NCBI GenBank assembly: GCA_013400115.1
Contig: VXBP01005044.1
Location: 1-64,000 of the forward strand
Source: Rhinopomastus cyanomelas
Lineage: Eukaryota; Chordata; Aves; Bucerotiformes; Rhinopomastidae
Length of the DNA: 64,000 bases
Direction: 5' to 3'
The stretch's first letter is position 1. Every line of letters starts with the position of its first letter. A program made the position numbers and the translations under genes. This document shows, piece by piece, positions 49,101-58,480 of the stretch. The notes under the pieces were generated by a model. The model worked only from the letters and a program-made list of their open reading frames with translations, did no database searches and was not told the origin of the DNA.

Positions 49101-50323
49101 AAACCCCTCCCTCTCTCGTTTGGGTCTACAAAATCCTCTTGTAGTATGTTAAGGCACTTCCTTCAGAAAGAAAAGGTTTAAGATCAGTAAGGGCTTTCAG
49201 CTAGACATCAATTCATGAACTAAACTTGCCCACTTTCACCACATAACACCACAAATAACCAGTAATTAATGAAACATCACACACAAATTTTACTACCCTC
49301 TTCTAACAGCCAGAGAGGCCATTTACTTCTATGACAGCAAATAAACATCCATAGCAGTGGTATTGGGAGCTTTTAGGTGAGCAGAATGTAAGGGAACTAG
49401 AACAAGCATTAGTAAGTCACTTTATCATCAACTTCAAATAACTACAAAACACGTGGGATTTACTCAAATGACACTAAAACGATTACTTTTTTTTGACTTG
49501 TGAAATACACATAGATATATTAGTAGGAGATAGTAGTTGCCCAGTAACTCAGCATTTACAAACACCCCAAGATAACACATTTCAAGTGTCTTTTCGCCTC
49601 TCCAAATGCTAGAATCTTCCATCAACTGCCGGTTTCACACAAGTACATAACAAAAACGGATTCACTATGAACATTGCAGAAAACAAACACCAGCTTCTTC
49701 GTTTCCCCGAGGGTTCTTGGTAATTATACAGTCAGAACTTAAAAACCTAATAGCCACTAGCAACACTATTCACGTACCCTAGAGCTTCCATTCGTCTTCT
49801 GCAGCCTTCACCACTGCTGCCGCCCACGAAAGACAAGCCGGGCTCTCTGATCATGATGGAATCCAACTTCAAAAAGAAAAAGCCCAATAAGCCAGCAGTG
49901 ACAAACCCTGTTCCAGAAACCCTGCCGGTTCCTTGCAGCCTATTTTTCTCTGGAAAAACAAACCCGTTGAACGCAGCCTCCAGCCACCAACCCGCCGCCG
50001 CTTCAGTCCAACCTTCCCACCACCTCGCACAGGGAAAAACACAACTTGAGCTCCTCAAACCCTCCTCTCTGGCCTTCTACCTTAAAAGACAACACTTCCT
50101 TTTCCCCACAGTTCTTCAACTCCGTATAGTCAGGCCCCGCTTGCCACCCCGAGCCGTGCCGACGCCAAGTTCCCTCCTCTACCCGCTTGTACCCAGCGGC
50201 TGCACCTACCCCTGACTCTCCTTTGGTCTCTTCTTCAGCCACCTGCCGGTTAAGGAACTGTCCCCTCCCACAGCCTCGCTGCAGGGCCGTTGAAGAGGGC
50301 GAAGCACGAATTCGGCGAGACAT
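22139..50323 (-). CDS. RNF17: RNF17 (TDRD4) orthologue, 31-exon model, RING exon not found
   Basis: Exons: 50323-50206, 49125-49075, 48241-48183, 47721-47666, 46225-46126, 45671-45571, 44551-44301, 42082-41927, 41135-40946, 40610-40445, 39547-39357, 38480-38354, 37900-37723, 37318-37203, 35441-35321, 34695-34593, 34173-33955, 33385-33235, 32214-32096, 31015-30925, 29868-29756, 29459-29143, 27850-27684, 26948-26829, 26371-26291, 25762-25637, 25415-25305, 24464-24317, 23506-23371, 22769-22580, 22237-22139. All introns are GT-AG and all phases agree, giving 1,423 residues. From exon 7 on, block after block matches mammalian RNF17: SSPDVIIEEI, PCHFYVQR, KWCRGVITELIP, KDIVPRSE, WKKGEACIVRGSDTMWYRGK, YSPEWSMEALWAM. 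RNF17 is a testis-enriched Tudor protein of germ granules that shapes the piRNA pathway and is needed for spermatid differentiation. Mammalian RNF17 is about 1,620 residues with an N-terminal RING; here exons 1-6 (about 162 residues) show no C3HC4 pattern, so the N-terminus is the uncertain part. Confidence 0.93.
22580..25415 (-). other. RNF17: RNF17 Tudor domain 5 (exons 27-30)
   Basis: VTHLVTPRE in exon 27, VYICFSP in exon 28, EMPCLVEYQDGLWHRGKLL and QFVDYGTYFVV in exon 29, and the C-terminal helix YSPEWSMEALWAM in exon 30. The YDYG-type core keeps its aromatic residues. The final exon (22237-22139) ends ...KGLAVLDE. Confidence 0.88.
25460..25562 (+). mobile_element. Old CR1 3' end, degraded
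   Basis: gtgatggtgctctggcaaca ... gggctgttccaacccctagc resembles a diverged sense CR1 tail; low certainty. Confidence 0.35.
25607..25631 (+). repeat. (CA)n microsatellite at a 5' splice site of RNF17
   Basis: About 12 CA units. On the minus strand it is a TG run starting directly after the donor of RNF17 exon 26 (CTG|gtgagatgtgtg). Confidence 0.95.
26829..29459 (-). other. RNF17: RNF17 Tudor domain 4 (exons 22-24)
   Basis: FQAVVSWVEHDGTIYVIP in exon 22, WKKGEACIVRGSDTMWYRGK in exon 23 and VQYIDWGFRELIP in exon 24 (to about residue 1127). The core is YIDWG, with Trp in place of Tyr/Phe and no Asn after the Gly. Confidence 0.85.
30412..30690 (-). mobile_element. CR1 LINE 3' fragment in RNF17 intron 20
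   Basis: Inverted tail cacagagcattagggactgg, full body to aggctgacacccactgcccc-type sequence; antisense here means sense to RNF17 transcription. Confidence 0.85.
31535..32020 (-). mobile_element. CR1 LINE fragment in RNF17 intron 19
   Basis: Inverted tail tcgcagaacattagggattg; extends through ctcctggaactgaggggccc toward the ORF2 end. Confidence 0.85.
32096..34173 (-). other. RNF17: RNF17 Tudor domain 3 (exons 17-19)
   Basis: HVVSPSKIFVQR in exon 17, KKWQRGQISRVV in exon 18 and VMLYDSGAEKTV in exon 19 (about residues 695-858). The core reads YDSG rather than F/YDFG or YDYG, so an aromatic cage position is replaced by Ser. Confidence 0.8.
36650..36905 (-). mobile_element. CR1 ORF2 C-terminal fragment in RNF17 intron 14
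   Basis: On the minus strand it translates to QQCAPAVKKASRILACIGNS and VRPHLNCCVQFWAPHYKKEG, the conserved end of CR1 ORF2, without the 3' tail. Confidence 0.85.
37203..38480 (-). other. RNF17: RNF17 Tudor domain 2 (exons 12-14)
   Basis: CHINSPGDFYL in exon 12, ACIAKREDGRWCRARIVG in exon 13 and KFVDFGNSACL in exon 14 (about residues 480-620). FVDFGN is the canonical Tudor core, with the Asn that contacts dimethyl-arginine in functional domains. Confidence 0.88.
40946..42082 (-). other. RNF17: RNF17 Tudor domain 1 (exons 8-9)
   Basis: Extended Tudor unit: entry strand LVSHIINPCHFYVQ in exon 8, then KWCRGVITELIP and core LIDFGSCVVL in exon 9 (about residues 246-361). The IDFG core fits a Tudor barrel. 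An aromatic residue is present at only some cage positions, so ligand binding is not assured. Confidence 0.8.
42350..42815 (+). mobile_element. CR1 LINE 3' fragment in RNF17 intron 7
   Basis: Sense CR1: ggagaagctaaaggagttgg ... cttttccaacctgaatgagc. Confidence 0.85.
45160..45290 (+). mobile_element. Old CR1 3' end, degraded
   Basis: ttgctggactatgatcgtaa then ggttttttccaaccttagtt; diverged sense CR1 tail. Confidence 0.5.
46635..46790 (-). mobile_element. CR1 LINE 3' fragment in RNF17 intron 4
   Basis: Inverted tail cacagaatcatagaatcatt, then gattggaagggaccttgaaa; young-looking. Confidence 0.88.
46985..47230 (-). CDS. GC-rich orphan reading frame with signal-peptide-like start, inside RNF17 intron 4
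   Basis: ATG at 47230 opens an 81-codon frame: a GC- and CpG-rich first third (MAAAGGGQVPAGRALGLLLL, then CGCALAGQDG, a textbook signal peptide with an Ala-x-Ala-type site), followed by an AT-richer part (IKLVLSALLDGKNINAGG...). It is on the same strand as RNF17, between its exons 4 and 5. The abrupt change in composition resembles exon 1 joined to exon 2 of a processed transcript, so a 3'-truncated retrocopy is the likeliest explanation; an alternative first exon is possible. I do not recognise the parent protein. Confidence 0.3.
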   Translation of the reverse strand: MAAAGGGQVPAGRALGLLLLLCGCALAGQDGSGIKLVLSALLDGKNINAGGHKPGLGLEFEAYRVIPSCSLEKYSIATFRI

Positions 50324-50349
50324 CAACCCGCAAAACACCCCCGCCCCAC

Positions 50350-50700
50350 ACACCATCTCACCGCCACACCCTGCCGCACGCTAAAATAGCCACCGCAACA
50401 GCCAATCGGCGCCGGCCCCTAGCTCCCCTCGCAGCCAATCATGCCGAGAGGCGCGAACGGAAGGGCGCCTGTTGCTAGGGCCCGAGCGGGCAGCCTTCGC
50501 CGCCGCCATTTTGTCAGCCGCACCCCACCTCGGCACCGAGCCTCGCCGCGCGCCAAAAGTCCACCGCAACAGCCAATCGGCGCCGGCCCCAGCTCCCCTC
50601 GCAGCCAATCATGCCGAGAGGCGCGAACGGCAGGGCGCCTGTTGCTATGGCCCGTGCGGGCAGCCTTCACCGCCGCCAGTTTGTCAGCCCGAGGTGGCTC
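50350..50700. promoter_or_regulatory. CpG-island promoter of RNF17 with tandem 171-bp duplication
   Basis: Two copies of a unit (50385-50520 and 50556-50691, offset 171 bp). Each has two CCAAT boxes (agccaatcggcgcc and cagccaatcatgcc). The first copy has a perfect YY1-type site, gccgccattttg at 50505-50516, which reads AAAATGGCGGC for the minus-strand gene; in the second copy it is mutated to gccgccagtttg. The presumed RNF17 start codon is at 50323-50321. Confidence 0.7.
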
Positions 50701-51013
50701 CTGTACCCCCCACCACCCCGCTCTCCTGTTACTGATGTAGCGGAGAAAGGGAACTGCTAGTAAGGAATTGCCTTAGTTAAAGGTCTGGATGCTATTTGAA
50801 ACCTGCAGCATAAAGGTCCTGGCACCAGCAGCTGTGATCTCTCCTTGCAGTTTAAGTTTTTCTGACTTGGTCTGCTGCAGGATGCCAAGGAACAGTCCCT
50901 CCATCCCACCAAAATCATTTTGTTTGGAGAGCAGCAAGTAAATAAGTTGAGTAAAGGAAAAGTTAAATGACAGAAGCTGTCTAACAGCCAGTGTTTCAGT
51001 GCTTCTTCTGTTT

Positions 51014-51340
51014 CATGGAATCACTTAATCATTTAGGTTGGAAAAGGCCTTTAACATCATGGAGTCCAACCGCGAACCTAACTCTGCTAAGTCTGCTGCT
51101 AAACCCTGTCCTTAACCTAACAGAGGCACAGAATCACCAATCATGCAGGATTGGAAGGGAACTCAAAAGGTCATCTAGTCCACTCCCCTCACCACAGCAG
51201 GATCACCTGCCTAACCTCCAGACCTACGCAATTTTAAAAAGCAACCAGACATGGTGATTACCTGAGCTGCCTGTTCCAAGGCCTGGTGACCCTTTCCATT
51301 AAGAACTTTTTCCTCATTGCCCAGCATAAACTTCTCCTGC
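51014..51340 (-). mobile_element. Two nested CR1 fragments
   Basis: One inverted tail at 51014 (catggaatcacttaatcatt) and a second at 51122 (aggcacagaatcaccaatca), so a younger CR1 interrupts an older one. Confidence 0.8.
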
Positions 51341-52419
51341 TGCAACGAGTCCATTTCCATTTGTTATAACCTTGTATTTCCTCCTCCCAAGCGGCCACAG
51401 CCTGGGAAAACAATAGCCACGGCAGCAGCTTGCCGTTGCAGGGCTCATCTCTTAGCTCTGCTTCTGCAACTGCTGGGAGCTGGTTTTGGTTAGTCAGTAG
51501 CAGGGTGGCCTGCAAATGCCCCCAAACAGGGGGAAGGCAGTGAGATGGTCAGTGTGCTAGTGCCTCCACGGGCCAGTGATGGGTATCTGGAGCACACAAT
51601 GACACTCTTCCTGGTCCCCAGGTATTTTAAGAGAGTCTTTTTCATTTGGTGAAGAAGATAAGAAGTGAAAAGCTAATCAGCTGCCCAGGGAGCAAGGGAA
51701 TTTGGCTGCTAAACAAACAAAAGCTGTCTGCCATCCGATGCAGCCCAAGATTTCTCAGAGGGGCAACAACGGTGTCGCTTTAGTCCCCCATCATGAGTGC
51801 TCATGGACATGGTCCTTTGCTCCTTGGTGGTTCCCGGCATCCCAGCCAGGGTGGGAGAGCTCACTTGAGACCAGCTCAGACCAGCCCATGTCACCTCTCT
51901 GAAGCGCTCAGACCTAACTGTCAGTCTGCTTCTCATTAGACTTTCCTAATCTATTTCTTCGGGATTTTTGCTTCATAATTTTCTGGCAAATGTAAATTCA
52001 TTCTCCTTTCATCCTGCTGCTATCTCCCATGTAGCTGCACTTTTTAGGGGAAGCTGTTTGGGCCATGTTTATCTTCCTCGTATATATCTTGATAAGCTTT
52101 TAATCACGTTTGTGAATTAAATCATCAAGGAAAAAACAACAAACCAAAACAAAATCCTCAAAATTGAATTAAGTATTGAAATAAAATGATGAGGATCACA
52201 TCTAAAATATTTCACTCCTGAAAATTATATGGATTGTGTCTGACCAGGTGTTTTTCAGAGTTGAGTAAAATTAGTAAACTGAGAAAATAGGGAAAATAAA
52301 CAGCCTTCAAGTGTTAATGCTGTAATTAACAGCAGAGATACATCAGATCCCACGTGGGCTGGGCTTAGCGCTCTGCTTCTTTCTGCATCCTTTCTCTTCT
52401 TGACTCTGGGCCCCTCAGT

Positions 52420-53096
52420 TCCAGAAGGACACAGAGAGAGTCCAGGGCAGAGCCACAAAGATGGTGACGGGAGGGGAATGTCTCCCTGATGATGAAAGGC
52501 TGAGGGAGCTGGGTGTGTTTAGCTTGGAGAAATGAAAACTGAGGGGTGAGCTCATTAATGTTGATAAATATGTGAAGGATGAGTGTCGGGAGGATTGATC
52601 CAGGCTCTGTGCCAGGGGAAATTTAGGCTTGAGGTGAGGAGAAAATTCTTCACCGAGAGTCATTGGCCACTGGAATGGCCTGCCCAGGGAGGTGGTGGAG
52701 TCGCCAACTCTGGAACTGTTCAAGGCAGGATTGGACGTGGCACTTGGTGCCATGGTCTAGCCTTGAGCTCTGTGGTGACAGGTTGGACTTGATGATCTAT
52801 GAGGTCTCTTCCAACCTTGATAATACTGTGATACTGTGATCTAGTAATAGGCAATGGGTGTGAGCTGGAACATAGGAGGTTCTATGTGAATATGAGAAAG
52901 AACTTCTCAATGAGGGTGACAGAGCCCTGGCAGGGGCTGCCCAGGGGTGTTGTGGAGTCTCCGTCTCTGGAGATGTTTAAAACCCGCCTGGTCATGTCCA
53001 TGTGCAACTGGATCTAGGGGATCCTGCTGTGTCAGGGGGATTGGACTGGATGATCTTTCAAGGTCCCTTCCAATCCCTAACGTTCTGTGATTGTGT
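52420..53096 (+). mobile_element. Two adjacent sense CR1 fragments
   Basis: The first ends near 52840 (ctcttccaaccttgataata), the second runs 52845-53096 (gggtgtgagctggaacatag ... ccctaacgttctgtga). Confidence 0.85.
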
Positions 53097-53737
53097 GGCT
53101 TTAATTTATTCCTTTCCTGTATTTCTCTGTTTCTTGGAAATGTAGAAAACCTGCCACCCCCTCCTCTTTTCAGCCATTGCACAGTCCCAAGAAAACTTCT
53201 AACCCCTGGGAACCCCTGTGAAACGGGTACAGGAACACACGTGTGCGTGAACTACACGTGCACACACCTCTTAAATCCCGCTGAGCTCTCAGTGTCTCTT
53301 CATTCCCAGGCTTTTCCTTACACCATCAGCACTCCAATGTTTACAATGAATGTGCTCACTGAAGCGTTTCCAAGGAAACCAGAAATCAGGCCAGTTCCAA
53401 CCACTGTGGCTGGAAAGTGAAACGGGAGGAGGGTGGTGATACCTCACCCAGTCTTTGATGACTGCACTGGAGATCTGTGTCTGGTTTTTTTCCGCCTTGT
53501 TCTCAGCTCCTTCACCTCCACCCACAGAAGTGCTCTGGGTAAATCTCCTTTCGCAGCCGTGGGGATGATGCCCTTCTAATGCTGTTGCTGACTGATGGGG
53601 GGAAAACTGTTGCACGCACAGGGCAAGGAGTATCGTCTGAGACACATTGCCGCCCTGCACAGTTTGCAAGTGCTAGTCACAGAGTCCATCCAAGCAAGTA
53701 GATGACACTATTCTTCCCCCAGGTAGGCAGCAGATGA

Positions 53738-54085
53738 GTGATCACAGAATCCCAGAAGAAAGGGTGACGTCCAACCACTGACCCAGCACTGTTAGGTCAC
53801 CACTAAATCACGTCCTTCGCTACTACATCTAAGCAACTTCTAAACATCTCCATTGTTAGCGACTCCACCACCTCCGTGAGCCACCTACTCCAATGTCTGG
53901 TAACTCTTTTTTGGAAAGAAACCCTTCCAGATACCCAACCTGAACCTCCCCTGGTACATTTCCTTGGGAGAATAGACCCCCCTCCACCTCACCACAAACT
54001 CTGCCAGGGCATCCTGAGCATCCACCCCCACTTGCATGCTACCACAGAAAAACACTGGGGTGGGAAGACCCACACTCAGCCCCAG
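53738..54085 (-). mobile_element. CR1 LINE 3' fragment
   Basis: Inverted diverged CR1 beginning tcacagaatcccagaagaaa, through gcgactccaccacctccgtg. Confidence 0.75.
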
Positions 54086-54669
54086 ACCTGAAGTTTTCAT
54101 GTAGTGTTTTATGACTTTTTATATGAGTTTCTGTTTTGGACAGGTCTTACACCTCTATCCATCCCCAGGGTTATCCCAGTCTTCTGTTAGCCTAAGTATC
54201 CAGGTGAGGTATGAAAGGGGCTGGCATGGGGTACGGGTCACCATGCTGGTGGATCCTGAGCACCTCAGACCTCTCATTAAAAAGCTCCCAGATGCTTTAA
54301 GGATACACATCCAACCTCTCAGAGAAAGGATTCAGAGGACCATGGAACGTAATGGGCCAAACAGAACCCACCTACACATGAAGTGACCTGGGCAAAAACC
54401 TGAGGCAGTAGAGCCCGGCCAGACTTCTGTCTGCAGCGATCACTTCAGAAAGGACACAAATGAGATAAGCCTTGCTCTTGGCGCTGGGCACAAAACATTT
54501 CATCTTGCCTTCCTGATGTCGTGAGGCTGGGTGGAACGAGGTGCTCATGACCAGCTCTGAACTGTTCTGCTGACTGAGAATTCACTGACTCTAGAAACTG
54601 ACCCGTAAAACAAAGGCTTGAACAGATCTGCCTTTGCTGATTCATTTTCTTGCACAGTGATGGACTGGG

Positions 54670-55430
54670 CAATAAATAAAATAGCTGGGTAGAACCCTGG
54701 ACTTGTATCCAGGCGAGGTGGGCTTGGAGACAGTTGAGGGCTATGGTTTAGGGGTGAACTTGTGGGGTAGGGTAGATGGTTGGACTTGATCCCAGGGGTC
54801 TTTTCCAGCCAGCGTGATTCTGTGAAAGGCTGTGATGTCAAGAGGTGAGGAGCTCTCAGTAGCCCAAAGCACATCCCAACGAGGACATGGAACAGTTGAA
54901 TTGAGTCCAGAGGAGGCCACAAGGACAATCAGAGAGCTGGAGAAGCTTCCTGTGAAGAAAGGCTGAGAGAGTTGGCATTGTTCAGACTGGAGAAGACAAG
55001 GCTCTGGGGAGACCTTAGAGCAGCTTCCAATCCTTGAAGAGACTCCAGGAAACCTGGAAAGGGACTTTTTCTGAGGAATTCTGATGGTGGCAGGGGGATT
55101 TGCCTAGATGATCTTTTGGGGTCCCTTCCAATCCCTAATGATCCTATGATTCTATGATAGGACAAGTGGAATGGGTTCAAGCTAAAAGAGAGGAGGTCTA
55201 CGTGAGATCCTGGGAAGACATTCCTCCCTGTGAGGGTGTTGAGACACTGAGTTGAGCTCAGGGACGCTGTGGCTGCTCCATCACCCCTGGAAGTGTTCAA
55301 GGGCAAGCTGGCTGGATCTCTGGGCAACCTGCTCTGCTGAGAGGTGTCACTGCCTGTGGTAGGGGGTTGGGACTGAGTGATCTCTGAGGTCTCTTCCAAC
55401 CCAAACCATTCTATGAATCTATGGAGAATG
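54670..55430 (+). mobile_element. Cluster of sense and antisense CR1 3' pieces
   Basis: At least three pieces: 54700-54830 (ggttggacttgatcccaggg), 54890-55165 (ending ccctaatgatcctatgattc) and 55165-55430 (ending caacccaaaccattctatga). Confidence 0.75.
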
Positions 55431-55949
55431 ACCTATGGGTGTGTGAACCCAGAGCTGAGCCCCGGTTCTCCTGGCACCTTTCTGCGAGGTAGAAGAGGGT
55501 CTCAGACAGCAAGGCTGGCGCACACTGCTCCAGGACCGCTTGCTCGTTCCACTAGATGGCACCAGGATCCTGTCCTGCACCGCTGCTGCTCGTCCCTCCC
55601 GCGTCCCTTCCACATCCCCGGCTCTGTCCCGTCTCTGGTCTCCGTTGTGCTTTGTGCACAGACCCAGCAAGACTGTGGAAGCATAAATAGAAGTGGAAGT
55701 TACAGATGGGGAAGCTGTCCCTGACGAGGCAGAGTGCTGTCACAGGACATATTTTCAAAGGGACCTGTGACCTTTGCAGCACAGGCAGGTGTCACCGAGA
55801 TGGGGATTTTCTGCAGAGAACCCTGTGGTCCTTCCCATATGAGCTGCTATTTCTGAAGAACCACACAAGGGTAGTCACGGGGGTGGAACAGCTGTGGTCA
55901 ACATGGGCCGTCATCCAGACTAACCCAGAACAAGCTGGAGAGGTGTGAA

Positions 55950-56490
55950 CCTCATGGGGTTCAACAAGGCCAAGTGTAAGGAGCTGCACCTGGGTCAGGG
56001 CAATCCAGGCTGGGGGATGATGTGCTAGAGAGCAGTCTTGCAGAGGGGGATGAAAAGCTGGACATGAGCCACCAAAGTGCTCCTGCAGCCCAGAAGGCCA
56101 GCTGCATCCTGGGCTGCATCAGAAGAAGCATGGCCAGCAGATCAAGAGAGGTGATTCTACCCCTGTGCTCTCTGAGATCTCACCTGGACTACTGTGTCCG
56201 GCTATGGAGCCCTCAACACAAGAAGGATGTGGACTTGTTGTTATGGATCCAGAGGAGGGCCATGAAAATGAGCAAAGGTTGCCCAGGAAGGTTGTGGCTG
56301 CTCCATTATCCCTGGAATTGTTCAAGGGCAGGTTGGATGGGGCTCTGGACAACCTGGTCTGGTAAGCAGCGTCCCTGCCCATGGCAGGTGGTTGGAACTA
56401 GATGGTTCTTTCTAACCCAAACCGTTCTATGGTTCTCTGGAACTAGATGGTTCCTTCTAACCTGAACCGTTCTGCAGTTCTCTGATTGGA
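55950..56490 (+). mobile_element. CR1 fragment, sense
   Basis: ctcatggggttcaacaaggccaagtgtaag-type ORF2 end at the left, then a 3' end with two repeated tails (aaccgttctatggttctctg, aaccgttctgcagttctctg). Confidence 0.8.
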
Positions 56491-57259
56491 TTATACCACC
56501 CGGGGTGCTTCTCACTGTCAGTGAGTAATTGAGTTTCCCCCTTATTTGCTTCTCCTGTGCTGGTCTCTGGATCATTTGGATACACACAGTTGTCCCCTGG
56601 ATCTGATACAAAACCCTTTTGATTTTCTCCCTCCTTACTTTTCTCAGGAGCTGGACTAGTGGTTTGTTTTGAGACTCAGGGATACTGCTGCATCATTTCT
56701 CACTTTCCTAACATTCTTGTTAAAAGAACTTTAGTTGGTGCTAGAGGACAGGAGGTGCAGCCTGAAGGTGCCAGGAATACTTCATTCATACCAGTGCCCA
56801 TCTCTCACCTTTAACTCCCCATCTCCTGGCCTGGAGGGTGAGTTGCACAGCGCTAGAGCCAGTCTCACATGCACAGCCCAAACCTGTCCTCGGGGTGCTG
56901 CGCTCCTGTTTGCCACGAAGGCTGGCTTTATCTTCCTTATTCCATTGGGTGGCAGAATCCAGCTTCTCAAGACCATCCCAACGCAACCTGACAGCAACCC
57001 CTTGTCTGGCCTTCCAGCAGCTCATCAGGGCAGGGTTCAAAGCAGATGTTTTCCCCGGTGGTTTAGGCTGATTTCTCTTTATTCAAGTGCATTTGAAATG
57101 GTTCAGATTTTCTAACAAGGAAATCTTCTGCCGTCGCCTTCATGCAAGTGGAAATTGATGAGTATCGTGTAATCAGGTGATCTTGGTACTGTTTGGCCTG
57201 AGCAAAGTCCTCTGCCTGCAAGGGGACAGCAAAGTGTTCTTTTGCCACAGCAAGTAGGG

Positions 57260-58270
57260 TTTAGAATGGTTCAGGTTTGCAGGGATCCCAGGAATCGTCC
57301 AGTCCCAACGATGAGAGACACTTCCAGAGGTGATGGAGCAGCCAGAACCTCCCTGAGTTGTTCCAGTGCCTCTCAGGGAGGAATTTATTCCCAAGATCTC
57401 ATCTAAGTCTCCTCTCTTTTAGCTTGAGCCCTGCCACCTTGTCCTACCACTAGAGTCCCTCAGAAAAGTCCTTCTCCTGCTTTCCTGTGGCCTCTTCAGG
57501 GACTGGAAGCTGCTCTGAGGTCCCCCTGGAGCCTTCTCTTCTCCAGGCTGAACAGCCTCAACTCCCTCAGCCTGGCCCCAGAGCAGAGAGGCTCCAGCCC
57601 TCTGACCATCCTCATGGGGTTCTTCACTCCAACAGTTAAGTCCTTCTTGTACTGGGGACTCCAGAACTGGACACAGAACTCCAGGTGAGGGAGAACAGAG
57701 TGGAGGAGGAGAATCCCTCCTGTAACCTGTTGGTGACACTGGTGTTGATCCAGCTCAGGACATGGTTGGCCTTCCTGACTGCACGTATGCACTGACAGCT
57801 CATGCTGAGCTTCTCCTCTACCAACAGCCCCAAGTCCGTCCTTCTCCTTGAGACTGCTCTCAATCCATTCACCACCCAACATGTATTTGGACTTGGGATG
57901 TAGGAACCTACACTTGGACTTGCTGAACCTCATGTGCTTTGCACAGGCCCTCTTCTCAAGCCTGTCAAGGTCCCTCTGGATGGTCCCTTCCCTCCAGAGT
58001 GTCGACCACACCACACATCTTGGTGTCACCATCAAACAGCACCGAGGGTGCACTCCCTGCCACTGTCCATGTTGCTAACAAAGATGTTAAACAGCATCAG
58101 ACCCAAACCAGACCCTTGAGGAACACCACTCGTAACCCATCTCCACTTGGACGTTGAGCCACTGACCACAACTCTTTGAGTGTGTAGGATGGAGTGAGGA
58201 AGGGTTGTTCTCTTCCCTCTGGACAAGAGGAAAGGGCCTTGAGTTGCCCCAGGGGAGGTTAAGGTTGGTC
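57260..58270 (-). mobile_element. Long CR1 fragment including part of reverse transcriptase
   Basis: About 1 kb inverted CR1. The minus strand translates in pieces to SGVPQGSGLGLMLFNIFVSN, RDLDRLEKRA and FCVQFWSPQYKKDL, the RT and C-terminal parts of CR1 ORF2, with frameshifts. Confidence 0.85.
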
Positions 58271-58480
58271 CTGAAAACCAATTTGTGCCCCACAAGGATT
58301 CTCCAGTGCTGGCCCAGGCTGCCCAGTGCAGTGGAGGTGTCCCCATCCCTGGAGGGGTTGCAAAGTCCTGGATATGAGGGGTGAGGAACAAGGGTTAGGG
58401 GGAACCTGGCAGTGCTGGGGCAACCACTGAACTTGGTGGTCTTAAAGGTCTTCTCACCTCAATGGTTCTGTGAAGCCCAA
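58225..58480 (+). mobile_element. CR1 3' end of a divergent subfamily
   Basis: ccttgagttgccccagggga ... ggtcttaaaggtcttctcac; the same subfamily recurs at 61190-61530 and around 62820-62880. Confidence 0.65.

Noticed and set aside
49747..50058. Alternative RNF17 first exon ending ...RRRMEALG with donor gtacgt
   Set aside because: Its phase 2 end makes exon 2 and exon 3 run into a stop codon; the start at 50323 gives a consistent phase.
50441..50740. 99-residue plus-strand frame in the RNF17 CpG island
   Set aside because: Arg/Pro/Ala composition is what CpG-rich DNA gives by chance, and it spans both promoter duplicates.
54111..54386. 91-residue plus-strand frame (…LVDPEHLRPLIKKLPDAL…)
   Set aside because: Looks protein-like by eye but has no recognised homology, promoter or splice sites; not strong enough to call.
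57496..58391. 185- and 119-residue minus-strand frames
   Set aside because: Recognisable pieces of CR1 ORF2 with frameshifts, not host genes.
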